Shown: one piece after another, positions 1 through 11,153 of the stretch | Position numbering within the stretch: the first letter of the stretch is position 1 | How the letters are laid out: the number at the start of each line of letters is the position of its first letter | Assembly (NCBI RefSeq): GCF_002575655.3 | Contig: NC_053039.3 | Coordinates: 379,045,633 to 379,109,632 of the forward strand | Reading direction: 5' to 3' | DNA: 64,000 nucleotides | From: Aegilops tauschii subsp. strangulata | Taxonomy: Eukaryota; Streptophyta; Magnoliopsida; Poales; Poaceae | Notes under the pieces: generated by a model | Database searches by the model: none | The model's input: the letters and a program-made list of their open reading frames with translations, nothing else | Told to the model about the DNA's origin: nothing | Made by a program: the position numbers and the translations under genes

Positions 1-59
1 GGGTGCAGTGTCAGCAGATGGAGACGGTAAACGTAGCTCTGGAGTTGATGACCTCGCTC

Positions 60-2140
60 ACAATGAACCACCATCCCAGGTGCTTGCTTTAACTTCGCGG
101 TGTCATATGTGGTTGCATGTTCCATATGGTGTCTAGCTTGTATTCGAAAGGCCGAAGTCGGTAAGATAAGGAAAGATATTTTTTTTACATGAACCACCAT
201 CCCGTGAGCACCAGAAGACAAATAGCTAGTCAGGGCACTGGCCGAGCCAGTGACAAGCCCAGCAAAGATAGGCATCACCTGGAAGCCAACTAAAAAGTTG
301 CGATGGTGGCGAAGCAGCCCGCCTCCCACCAGGCTCTCAGGTCCTAGATGATCATGCTCACCACTCCAGCCGAATGTCTAGCTTGTATTGCTTCCAATTT
401 GGTTAAATTGCATCTGCTTAGCTTACACATTATACCTTTGAATATGACATGCCTTTCTGTTTTTGGTACATACTAGTACATCTGTGTATTAACCATGTTC
501 TTCCATCAAACTAATGTTCTTGTGTATCCCTCATCAATCACTTATGACGAGGCAGGCAGGCAAGGGGACTACTCCTCATATAAAGAATGCAGCGTCAGCC
601 TCCCGACATGATTCTCAAGAAACAAAAATGCTAGATGAAGATAGTGAACGTAGCTCTGTAGTTGATTACAGCATTTCCCCTACACTAGCATCGCAGGTGC
701 TTGCTCTAACTTGGCAGCGTGATATGTGGTTGCATGTTGCATATGGTGTCTAGATTGTAATTCTTCCAATCTGGTTAAACTGCATGTGCTAGTCTGCTTA
801 GCTTATACATTATACCTATTAATGTGACATGCCTTCCTGTATTTAGTACATAGTACATCTGTCTATTAAGCATTTCCTTACATAAAACTATTGTTTTTTG
901 TATCCCGCATCAATCAACATGACGAGACACCTTTAGTATATGCAGTGCATTAGTTGCATCTTTCATATGATTAGTAGCATGCGCTGCTTCTAATTTGTTG
1001 AAATTCCATTTATGATGGGACGCTTTTAACTTGGCAGAGTCATATTGGTTGCATCTTTCATGTGGTGTCTAGCTTGCATTGCTTCTTATTTGCTGGAATG
1101 GTTTCTGCTTAGTTTACACAAACAGTTGTGAACATGCCATGCCGTCCTGTTTTTCGTACATATTCCATCCTGGTATCATGTGTTTGCCTTACATCAAAGT
1201 AGTGATTGTCAGTATCATGCATGAATGAGTTCTGAAGAGAGAATTTTATTGCTTTTTCTTGTCGGTTTTACTTGACAATTCAAAATCAATAAAGCGGAAG
1301 CAAGTTAGCAAGGCAGCAGATAAAGGTGCTCCTTCCGAACGGAGGGCCTCTACAGTTTCTACTCCTCCACACCCCCAAGATGATTTCCAAGACAACACAT
1401 GCATAGACACTGAACAAAGCTGTGTTTATGATGAGCACGTCTCCCCTAGTGCAGCATCACCGGTGCTCCCTCTAACTTGGCACTGTTATATGTGGGTGCA
1501 TGTTATGTGTGATGTCTAGCTTGTATTGCTTCTAATTTTGTTGAATTTCATCTGCTTACTTTACACATTATACTTGAATAGGACACGTGTTCCTGCCTCT
1601 AGAACATGCAATATCTGTCTATCACACCATGTTCTTACATCAAATTACTACTGTTGTGTAACCTGCAACAATCACTTATCATAAGACACGTTTGACTTCG
1701 GAGTGTGATATAGGTTACATCTCACATTCTTTTCTAGCTTGTACTACTAATTTGTTGAAATGGCACTTATGACGAGACAGTTTTAACTTGGTAGAGTGAT
1801 ATTCGTTGCATCTTTCATATGGTGTCTAGCTTTCATTGCTTCTAATTTGTTGAAATGCCTTCTCCTTAGTTTACACATCATAACCTGTGAATATGCAATG
1901 CTCTGAATATGCAATGCTGTGACTATGCAATGGCACTAATGACGAGAGACCTCTAACATGGTAGTGTAATGTTGTTTGCATCTTGCATATGATTTATTTC
2001 TTGTACTGCTTCACATTTGTTTAAACGCCATTTATGATGAGACACTGTTAACTTGGCAGAGCGATATTTGTAGCATCTTTCATATGGTGTCTACCTTCCA
2101 TTGCATTGCTTCTAATTTGGTGAAATGTCTTCTTCTTAGT
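60..2140 (+). repeat. Degenerate dispersed repeat, about eight copies, upstream of the transposase gene
   Basis: A degenerate module recurs near 128, 374, 745, 1063, 1510, 1731, 1820 and 2090. It carries ACTTGGCAGAGTGATAT, a GGTTGCATCTTTCATATGG-like stretch, TGTCTAGCTTGTATTGCTTC and TAATTTGTTGAAATG. Spacing is irregular (roughly 90 to 450 bases), so this is not a clean tandem array. In three copies (near 80, 700 and 1460) the module has the same reading frame, giving LTWxxxMWxHV followed by a stop. That suggests duplicated exon ends rather than simple noncoding repeats. Confidence 0.6.
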
Positions 2141-2305
2141 TTACACATCATAGTTCTGGTTATCTCTTCCGTCCTGTTTTTCATACATATTACATCCTCC
2201 TATCATGTGGTTGTCTAACATCAAAGTTCAGTTCGTCTGCATCACGCATCAATTTGTTCTGAAGAACTAAATTGTTATTCGTTTTCCTTGTCGGCTTGAC
2301 TTAAC

Positions 2306-4610
2306 ATGGCACAGAGAAAGAGGAAGAAACACAGAATGGCAGGGAATGAGAAGCGGATGAATCCTGCAGATTCTGCTGGTACTGATGGTGCAATAGAAGG
2401 TCAAAGTCCAGCGGAAAATTCTACAAACACGGCATACCATGCTACACGAGTTGCAAAAAAGCCAAACAGAAACAAATAGCTGCCACCAAACAAGCAGAGA
2501 CAGCCCTAGTTCTTGCAACACCTACCACAGTACTACCAGCTGCACGACTTACTCGTGCGTCAACTGAGCTAGCAGCACATTCCCAAGCTCCCTTGCCACC
2601 TGACACTACTTCCCAAGCACTCTTGACACAAGACGAGTTGGCAATATCAGATGAACCTTGTGAGCTTGAACAGCAAGAAGGTAGTTGCTGGAGTCAAGTT
2701 ACAGTTGCATGCTTCTTTATATGTAGTCTCACAGTTTGATGTACACTAACACTTCCTATGTTCGTTGTTGGACTAGCACCTAGGCGCAAGAGGAAACAAA
2801 CATCAGGGATAATGCTCGATAGGTTAACTAAATCTAGAGGAGGAAGAATGGAGATCCGTTTTGAGGCAGGTTTAAACAGGCCACGTGATGCTACAGAGTC
2901 AGCCAAGTTAGTATCAGAGGCAGCGGTTGCCGTTAGGTGTCATGTACGTATCCTCCCAACATGGATTTAGTACAGGAATGACAAAGACGAAACCTAGTTC
3001 AACACCTTCCTCGACCATTTATCTGTAAGTATGGTTATGTATGGAAACTAGTAATATCGTCTTGCTCTGTCCCATACTTTCTAGGTTGCTGATAATGAGA
3101 CTCCCATAATTTTCAACAGATGAGGTTCAAGTTGGATAGCCAAGATGATGCAACCAGACAAGCTTGCACCCATGTTTTCAAGTCTGCTCTGCGACAGTAT
3201 TGGTATAACTTGAGGAAAACTCACTTTGAAGGCAAGGCTAACACTGAACTTTCCCAAACATCTCCAGTGGAAAATATATCGGATGAAGACTGGAGGGGCC
3301 TTGTTAAACACTGGTCTGATCCGAAGTATCAGGTACATTATATATATGTGATCAGATCACATGTTGAAGTCCTATTTACGCATGTGCCACACAAATCTAT
3401 CTTCTTGTAGGTGAACTGTTCAAAGAACAAGGCCAACCGTACGAAAGTGAAATTCCAAGAGACGACAGGATCTCGTAGCTATATTGCACACTGCGAGGCT
3501 CTTGTAATTAGCTGCTGTTTCACTCTTTTCGCTGTACCATATTATCATATCTATATTGACTTGTTCGAAATGCAGAGGAAAGCCCGCAAGGACGAAAAAG
3601 TACCTGAACCAAATGCTGTGGAAATCTTCAAGGACTGTCACACCAGCAAGAAGAAGGGCATGACTACACCAGTCAAAGCCGCTGTTGTAAGTCCTTAATC
3701 CTCATGCCTTTTAACTACTACTTACTCTGACTTGTGCCTTGAACTGCATGGTTTGCAGCCAATGTCTATTACTCTTTTTAATTTTATACACAATTGTCTT
3801 AGCGTATCATTGCACCTTACAAGGTTTAAAAGAGAGGAGTGATGTTCCTTTGATCTTGACCCATAATCTAGTTCTGTGCTGGACTTGCCCACACAACGTT
3901 ACAATTGCCTGTTTGTCTGTTCTCAGTTGTTTTGTGATATGAATGATGTCATACTATGCTTACCGTATTATAAACTTCGTCTCTTTATCCTTAGCCCTCA
4001 ATACAATGTGAACAAATAGACAATACATTAGCGATGGTACATGGTCATATATTTGGAACCTGGTTTTATTATGTACTTTGCAATAAAATACAACTAATAT
4101 TTTACATGGGTTCACCAGAATAAGTTCTGTATATAGACCAAAGCTATTTGTTTGGTTTTGCTGCCTCCTTAATATCTTCTGTTCTGGTACTACTAATGTA
4201 AAACCTCAACTTTTCTGTGAGCTATGGAAAAAATGGTGGAACCGCCACCTTCTGAAGGTGGCGAGGCAACTATAACCGCAATGTCAGCTCTTGCTGCAGT
4301 GGGTCTGTACCTGTCCACTAACAGTGCCAAAAGCACATTCCTGCGTAATACTGGGTTGGTTGTTAAGGCAATATCGTCCAAACTGCCTCATGATCAAGAT
4401 ATGCAAGCTCAAAGCAATGTTGTATCTGCGCTCCAGACACAAGTCCATTCCCTAACAGAGACCCTTTGTGAAACAAGGAGAAACATTGCTCAATGTCGTC
4501 AAGATATGCATGGTTTTGAAACCAGACTATCAGACATTTGCTATGTTGTTCAGGAGCCTAGGGGAAATGAAGGCGAGGGTTATGGTGCTCCATCGGACAA
4601 TACAGCATGA
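2306..4610 (+). pseudogene. Plant transposase (Ptta/En/Spm family, Transposase_24-like), decayed multi-exon gene
   Basis: Successive open blocks separated by GT...AG introns match the Transposase_24 domain layout. A Lys/Arg-rich start lies at 2306-2680. A block at 2779-3030 has RKRKQTSGIML and GGRMEIRFEAGLNRP. The core block at 3120-3331 has ALRQYWYNLRKTHF and EDWRGLVKHWSDPKYQ. The block at 3411-3502 has KNKANRTKVKFQETTGSRSY, and 3573-3687 has EIFKDCHTSKKKG. A last exon at about 4222-4610 has a Leu/Gln-rich, probably coiled-coil tail. Exon junctions such as CAG/GTACAT and TAG/GTGAAC look genuine. In-frame stops near 2967 and 2994 and a frame change near 2460 show it is broken. In this family the domain accompanies CACTA transposition; its exact role is not established here. 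Confidence 0.65.
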
Positions 4611-4619
4611 AAACGTAAC

Positions 4620-4938
4620 AGTCAGGTCAAATGAACTGAGCTTCTGAACTTCTGGTGGTGCATTTATCTACTAGACTATTAAGTTTTATGCCAACCTTCC
4701 TTTTGTTATATAGTTGTAATTTTTTTTGGTGCGATACAAAATTTATTCTTAACGTGCAGCCACCGGCTGAAGAAAACAGCAAGCCATTTTTGTATAGTGT
4801 AGGGTGTTCCCTATATTTGCACTGGTGGCGATCTTTGAGGCCGAGTGGATGTAATCCATGCAATCGCCTTAATAGCCTAGCGTTAGTTTCGGCCTTATTT
4901 ATTTCCTAGTCTTCTTTTTCCCTGGTTTGCTAGTGGCC
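4620..4938. other. Noncoding tail after the transposase gene
   Basis: This stretch follows the stop codon at 4608-4610. It is AT-rich to about 4750 and then of mixed composition, and leads into the GGGCC array. I see no gene or clear repeat in it; it is probably the 3' UTR and flank of the transposase pseudogene. Confidence 0.4.
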
Positions 4939-5818
4939 GCAACTACAATGGGCCATATACGGGCCGTATGATCCATGGGTCTCCTACGGGCCGTCGATAA
5001 ACGGGTCTGTAATCGGTGGGCCTCGGGCCGTCGGATAAATGGGTCTACATGGGCCGTAATCGGGCGTAATTGGTATTGGCCCAGCACGGTAACAGGGCGT
5101 TAACAGGCCGTAGGACAGCAAAGGCTTCATTTTGTCACAGGCATAACAGGTCGTTAATGGGCCAAAATATAGGACGGGCTGGAAACGGCGCAATGGGTTA
5201 ACAGGCCAGAAACGGCCGACTCTTGCGATGGGCCGAATTTGGCCCATTAGGGTAACAGGCAGTAACGGGCCGACTCTTGCCATGGGCCAAATTTGGCCCA
5301 TTAGGGGAACATGCCAGTAACGGGCCGACTCTTGCCATGGGCCGAATTTGGCCCATTAGGGGAACAGGCCAGTAACGGGCCGGAAGTAATCGAGGGCCGA
5401 AAAGGAGCCCAAGAACGTATGGACCGTCAATAGGCCGAAAGCTAACACAGGCTGGAAACGGCCCATGTAAATCACGGGCCGTTAACGGGTATACAGAAAA
5501 TTACTGTTCATTATGGGCTAGAGTCACCATGGGCCTGTAAAGGGCCGAAAGATACGAAGGCCTCATATGGGCCGAAAGACTTCGTGGGCCATACATGGGC
5601 CGAAAGTGAAATGGGCTGGTGTTATATTCGACGGCCCACATGACGTTGTTGGGCCGATTTCCTTTAGGGCCTAACGGGCCGTGAGTTAACGGGCCGTAAA
5701 ATGGGCTATTTGCGAAGAGACCGTTAATAAGCTTTTCATGGGCCAGCCCGTTAACTTTTGACCAAGTCAAACGGGCCGGCTTTGTAAGCTAAATGGGCCA
5801 GTGGTGGGCCATGGCACG
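4939..5818. repeat. Subterminal GGGCC/GGCCC motif array of CACTA A
   Basis: About thirty GGGCC words, mostly TGGGCC or CGGGCCG, and about six GGCCCA words occur within 880 bases, roughly one every 25 bases on both strands. Within it a unit of 54-55 bases is repeated three times, with CGACTCTTGC at 5217, 5271 and 5326. Dense short motifs near an end are the normal binding platform for CACTA transposase, which is the most likely role. TGGGCC is also the plant Site II motif recognised by TCP factors. Confidence 0.7.
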
Positions 5819-5993
5819 TGTCGACATATCATAGGCGCCTATCTGACCCACTGACGAACTGACACGTGTTTCGTCCGGCCAATAAGAATTTTACACGTGG
5901 AAATTTCCCATTGGTCGGGGCTGTGAACGGGTTATCGGATCCAAAACCCGACCTCATAGCTTAACGGCATTCCGTTACGGTGGATGCCACGTG
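5815..5993. promoter_or_regulatory. Cluster of four CACGTG G-box palindromes
   Basis: Exact CACGTG hexamers lie at 5815-5820, 5863-5868, 5894-5899 and 5988-5993, most inside ACACGTGT- or CCACGTGTC-like contexts. Four copies in 180 bases is far above chance. G-boxes bind plant bZIP and bHLH factors. Here they may be transposase sites, a remnant of a captured promoter, or coincidental parts of a subterminal repeat. Confidence 0.5.
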
Positions 5994-5995
5994 TC

Positions 5996-6218
5996 GGCCA
6001 CCCTTGACGAAAGCACTTCTGTGACGCGTGATTTATCGTCATGGATACGGACACTTCCGTGATGATAATTTTGGTAATGTCATGGAACACTTCTACGACA
6101 GCACAGGTATGACTATCTTGATTCTGTCATAAAATTGTCATGGATGTACATGCATGACAAAAAACGCGACCTACTATGACAAACATGTATCATCACGGAA
6201 GTGTATTTTTTTGTAGTG
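5996..6218. repeat. CACTA A subterminal repeats and right terminal inverted repeat
   Basis: Short words GTCATGGA, CTTCCGTGATGA, TGTCATA and CATGACAAA recur on both strands. The region closes with ATCACGGAAGTGTA and TTTTTTTGTAGTG ending at 6218. CACTA element C carries a related end at 42673 with similar GTCATAGAAG words, so the two belong to related subfamilies. Confidence 0.75.
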
Positions 6219-6568
6219 TCACCGACCGGCTGCTGAGCAGCCGGCCGGCCGACTTCTACTTAAATTGATAAAAGCTCTAAGAGGGTAAGTACTTACCCTC
6301 CCAAAGCAGCCAAGTACTTGACCCAGCTGTAGTCCGCAGCGCGGCTGTTTGGCTGGCAAGACGACGGCTCAGGGAGGGCAGCAAAGGAAAAAAGGCAAGG
6401 AGCAGAAAGCAAGGAAAGATAGAACTCGGCAAGCATATTTACATATCAAAAGGCCCTTGGCCAACATTCAACAGAAGTTTGAAATACACCCCGCGGGTGG
6501 AATTGTGCAAAGATAACAAAGTTTGTCAAGACTAATAAGCAAGTAAAAACAAAAGATAAATTGGGAGC

Positions 6569-9500
6569 CTAGGGAGCGGCAGACAGGTTCGGCGGAACGA
6601 TGGAGTCGGTGGTGCCGGTTGGTGGAGCGGCCGGCTGGTCAGTCTCCGCTTGGTCGCCTTTAGTAGCAGTCGACTCGCTCAGGCGTGGCTCGTTGCTGGA
6701 GGCGCGGTCGAGCTGAGGCTGGCCGTCCGCTTCAACCTCTGGCGCTTCTTCTTCACCTTCTTCGTCCTCCTCATCTTCTCCCTCGTCGCTGGAGTCGATC
6801 ACTTCGGCCGAGTCCTCGCCATCCTCCGGTATCAGCCCGAACCACTCTGGTGGTGCCTCGGCACCATTCTCAACCAGCTCCGGGACGAAGATGCTGGTGT
6901 TGGTGTACTCGGCGATCACCGCCGCCCGCTTGATGAGATCACACTCCACCACCACCAGCTCCTCCTGGGCCTCCTGTCGATACGTGGTCAACTGGGCTAG
7001 ATTTAGCCCAGGGTACGACGCCTTGATGAACTCCAAGGCCCGGCGTGCTCCAGCCCGGGCCGAGGAGCCCTTCCAAGCCTCAAGATGGCTGGCCGCCACC
7101 TCAAGACGGCGGAGCCGGCATGTCTAGCCACAGGGCGGAGATCGCCTAGGCGCCGACGCGCTGAAATCAGCGCAGCATCCGATGAGCCGGCCGAAGACGG
7201 GCCTGGATGCTGAGAAGCTGTTCACTAAGGGTCCGGGGGGCGTTGGCAGAAATCTGCGCACCTTCCGCCCTCTGCTCTTCGCGATCAGCCTCGATGGCCT
7301 GATTGGCGGCATCAGAGTGACCAGGGAAGAAGTCTGCTCAAACAGAAAGCAAAAGAGCCAAAGTTAGAGACAAGAAGCCGGTTCGATCAGCAGCCGGCAG
7401 CTCGAAGAAAGAAAAAAGATGGAAGCTTACCGTCAACCATGTCTTCAATTTTGCCGAAGCCGGCAGTCAACAAAGCCTCCTTATCGGTCCAGGCAGAGCG
7501 TTCGGTCTCGAACTCAGCAAGGAGACCGGCCTCATTTTCCTCCGCCTCCTTCTGGGCTTTCTTGAGAAGCTCCGCCTGCTCCGCCAGTTGCGTGGTTAGC
7601 CGGTCATGCTCCTCGGCCAGCTTGCTGCAATCTGCCTCCTTGGCACGCAGCGCGGTGTTGGCTTCACCCAGCTGCTACTACTGCAGGGCAGCGTTGGCCT
7701 CTGCAAGAAGGGAGAAAGAAAAAGGTGTCAGCAGCCAACAGAGAAGAAGTACAGTCATCGGGGAGATCCGGCCCGACTGCTCAGCAGTCGGCCCGAATCT
7801 TAGGGACTACAGCCCGCGGGTGCGCCAGCGCACCCCCACAGAGAAAGAAGATATCAATGTCAACAAAGAAGAAGAACAGTTACCGGGAGATCCGGCCCGA
7901 CTGCTCAGCAGTCGGCCCGAATCTCGGGGACTACAGCCCACGGGTGCGCCAGCGCGCCCCCGCAGAGAAAGAAAACAAAGACTTACTCCGGCATTCTGAC
8001 AAGTCGTCAGCCCGCCGGTCCAGCTCTCGGACGTTAGAGTTGAAGGTGACCTCGTGGAGGTTGTGATAGTCCTATAATGAAGATAGCAGATGAAATTAGC
8101 ACTCGGAGCTTGTCAGTTAAAGTTCCGAGCCGCCTGCTCGGCAGCCGGCCCGAAACTCAGGGGCTACACCCAGTGGGTGCGCTAGCACGCCCCCATAGAG
8201 AAATACAAAAATTAAAGATGAAGAAGCAAGAAGTATACCTGGATGGCTGCTCGCGACTCCAGGAACGCCTGGTTGCCCCGCTTCGGGGCGTCGGCTTCGG
8301 CTTCGGCTCGAAGTTTGCCTTGGACGTCCAGGATCGCCTAGTTCAAACGGCCCGTCCCGCCTCCCCGCACACAATCAGCGGGCGCGGCACTGGTCGCCTC
8401 GGCGTCCGGGATCGAAGAGCTCGCGGCACCGACTTCCAGCGGGCGTGGCGCCGAAGCCGCCTTTGCAAACCAGCGGCGCAATGGTGTGCGGACCTCGGGA
8501 GTCGGGCCCGTCAACATCTCGCCTTCGGCTGGTGGCACTGGCGGGTCAGCCGGCTGTTTGTCCCGAGCTCCCTCAGACGGAGGTGGTGGAGGCACGACTA
8601 CGTCCGGCATAACGGTGTCGCCGCCTTCCCTCTCCATGATCGGGTGCTCGTCGCTGGCACCCCCAGTCGGCGCCACAAACTCTGGCGGTGGCGGTGCGGA
8701 GTTCAGAGGGACGACGAATAGCGGCTCCTGGCGGCGCGCGGCTTCTTCAAGTCATTTCTTCGCTGCGGCGTCAGCCTCGGCCTCCGCCAGCTTCTTCAGC
8801 GCGGCGGCCTCCGCCTTGTCTGCCTTCGCCTTCTCTAGACGGGCGGCTTCCTGCTCCTCGCGCGCCTCCCGCGCGTTTCGCTCCTGCGCCCCCTGGAGGT
8901 CGGCGGCCAGATCGATTCGCCGGGTGGTGGTGGAGGTCTCCGCCGACCCAATGACGGAGGCGGCGGCCGACTTCTCAAGAGAGAGCGGGGCCCTAAGTCA
9001 AAAAAAGTAAAGTGAAGAAACTCAGACAGAGTCAGCAAGGAAGAAAAGCACAAGAAAAGATACTTACGCCGACACCATGGGAGGCACCTTCGGGAGCTTC
9101 TGAAATTTGGCCGCCTTCGCAGCGGCCTCCTTCCGCCTAGTCGCGGCGGTCGGGTTCTTGGCCTTCTTCGGCGCGCTGCCGAACAAGGCGGCGCCCTGTT
9201 AACGCTTTCGCGTGCCGCCTCGAGCAGTTGGCTCGGCGGAGGGGCCCACATACGCCTTGCCGACGCCTCGTGAAGGGCGCGGCTCGTCCTCCACCTCCTC
9301 GAAGTCGTCCGGCCACGTCTCGACGCCACCCCCTTCTTCGGAGCCGCCTGCTCCGTAGACGGCGTCTGTGGCGTCATCTTCCAAGGCAGCCGCCCCCAAG
9401 TCGGGGTCGTCCACGTCGCTCATAGCTCGGTCCGGTTCGTAGGGGCCACCCCCCCCCCCCACAACGGCGGCCGTCGCCTCAGACATATAGATCTGTTTCA

Positions 9501-10647
9501 AAAAGGAAGAGGCCAACTGTTCGATACAACAAGATAGAATCAAGATGAAGTTCTGAAGGGAGAAAAGATTGAAGAACTTACGGCAGGCGGCGGGTCCACG
9601 CGGGAGTACGGCTGCTTGCCGAACTGCCAGGACCCCTCCAGCTTGAGGTCGGAGATCTCGTTCACCAAGTTCACCACTTCAGCAGCCGGCATCTCCTTGG
9701 TGCTCAACCGGCACGGGTCGTGATGCCCGCTCATCCGGCTGATCAAGTGAGGTCGTCCTTGGAGCGGGAGAACCCGGCGCGCGACAAAGGCGACCAGCAA
9801 GTCAGACGCCTTGAGGCCTTCGGTTTTGGTCAGCACCCGGAGTCGGTTGATGGAGGCGGCGCCGTCTCTTGACACAGGCTTCGGCTTGTAGCCCCAGTTG
9901 GCCCGAGGCTCAGCCGGTGGGCCGGCTTCATAAGCCGGCAGGTTGATGAAGTCGACGGCCGGGTTGACATTCTCCACATAGAACTAAGATTGCTGCCACA
10001 TCTTGACCGACTGTGGCAGCTTGATGGAGGGGAAGGCGTTCCTTGGAGACGGACGGCGCACTGCGATGAAGGCGCCGCACTGGGCTGCCACCTCCCGGAT
10101 GGAGGTGCCCAGCTTGGTATAGAGAATGCTCCCCACAACTCGATGGTGGGGAGGATGCCGAGGTAGCCTTCGCACATCATGACGAAGGTGGACAGAAGCA
10201 TCACAGTGTTGGCCGTGATGTGATGCGGTTGCAGATGGTAGAACTCGAGGAAAGAGCGGAGAAAGCCGCTCGCCGGCAGGCCGAAGCCACGGATGAAGTG
10301 CGAGCAGAAGACGACCTGGTCGCTCTACCCCCGTGCCGGCGAAATCTCCCCCGCAGGAGGCACGCGCGCCTTCACGAAGCCCGCGTCGGGAAGGCGCCGT
10401 GTGTCGCGAAGAAAGGCGATGTGGTCCTCGTTGACGTTCGACCCGTCCCAGTCTCCTCCCCGCTCGCGCTCCATGGAGAGATCGACGAGGAAAATGGCGC
10501 GGCGGGGGAACTGGGGGTCGGTGTAGGGCCAAGAGGGGTCAGAGCGGAAGGGCTCGATGGAGACGAGCAGCGGCAGCACTCCGGCGTGGCTCGGGGGTGT
10601 TGCGGCAAGAAGAGGAAGAAGGAGACGAGGACGGGGCGGGAGGGCAC
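6569..10647 (-). pseudogene. Antisense ORF of Tat-like element ('putative gypsy type transposon' domain), broken
   Basis: Reading on the minus strand from about 10579, blocks show DHIAFLRDTRRLPDAGF, then HFIRGFGLPASGFLRSFLEF, then LQPHHITANTVMLLSTFV and CEGYLGILPTIELWG. CGAFIAVRRPSP, PQSVKMWQQS, FYVENVNPAVDFINLP and NWGYKPKP follow; together these resemble the Transposase_28 domain. Later exons are low-complexity and Ala/Glu-rich with a probable coiled coil (8750-9000). The last exon (6569-7099) has FVPELVENGAEAPPEWFGL and an acidic stretch. Introns are supported by GTAAGT donors (for example near 9581 and 9067) and by AAACAG and TTAG acceptors. Damage includes a TAG between QQS and FYV near 9984, a TAG near 10324 and a frame change near 10137. 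Function is unknown even in intact relatives. Confidence 0.65.
7761..8205. repeat. Intronic repeats inside the antisense gene
   Basis: A unit starting GGGAGATCCGGCCC and containing the hairpin GACTGCTCAGCAGTC and TGCGCCAGCGC is present at 7761 and again at 7885, a period of 124. A diverged third copy lies at about 8128-8200 (CCTGCTCGGCAGCCGGCCCG, then GGGTGCGCTAGC). All copies fall in predicted introns. Confidence 0.7.
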
Positions 10648-10673
10648 GCGTGCTCTGCCGCTCCCCCTCCCCC

Positions 10674-10685
10674 CTACTTATAGCC
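10674..10685 (-). promoter_or_regulatory. Possible TATA box of the antisense gene
   Basis: On the minus strand GGCTATAAGTAGG lies about 100 bases upstream of the first possible antisense reading frame. This spacing suits an independent promoter driving the antisense gene. It rests on motif and position only. Confidence 0.35.
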
Positions 10686-11153
10686 GGTGGGCTATGAAGC
10701 CGAGGGGGCGAGGCGTGGGATCGTGGGATTAACTATGCCCACAACCCCACGTCCCCGCGTTTACCGTGCGAGTTACTGCTCACAGTAACTCCGCGAAGAA
10801 GCTCAACCGCCTGCCTCTGCCGCAGCGGATCCACTCGCGTGCCGAGGCCTGGTGGTGGCGGGCCCAGCCTGTTGTCGCGTCCCATCGCGCGCGTGGGCTA
10901 GCAGGCTGGCCTGGCTGGCTGACGCCACGTGGCGTGCTCACGGCGGGCGGCGGGCCTGGAGGCTTAGCCAGCACGCCACCTAGTTCCCGCCGTTGCGTTC
11001 GAAGTTTCGGACAAATATGTCTGGACATGGCCGACTCCCTCCCGGCGGCATGCCGGGAGTCGGGTGAAGCTTCCGTCCAGAGCACCCGGTGAAGGAAACT
11101 GCTGAGGCTTCATGGCTCGGCAGCCACGATGCCTCACCAGCTTCGGGGACTAC

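Larger units (their letters stand above)
1..6218. mobile_element. CACTA (En/Spm) DNA transposon A, right-hand part
   Basis: The right terminus is clear: the sequence ends TTTTTTTGTAGTG at 6218, the inverse of a CACTACAAAAAAA terminus, after subterminal motifs such as TCATCACGGAAGTG (6190-6203) and several GTCATGGA and TGTCATA words. Inside lie a decayed plant transposase-family gene (2306-4610) and long subterminal repeats (4939-6000). The left terminus is outside the window, so length and target duplication cannot be tested; the 3 bases after the end are TCA. The element sits against the interior of a Tat-like Gypsy element, so it probably inserted there and hides that element's 5' part to the left. 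Confidence 0.8.

Noticed and set aside
8077..9010. Long plus-strand frames of 174-214 codons
   Set aside because: They are antisense shadows of GC-rich exons of the minus-strand antisense gene, which has matching splice sites and a recognisable domain.
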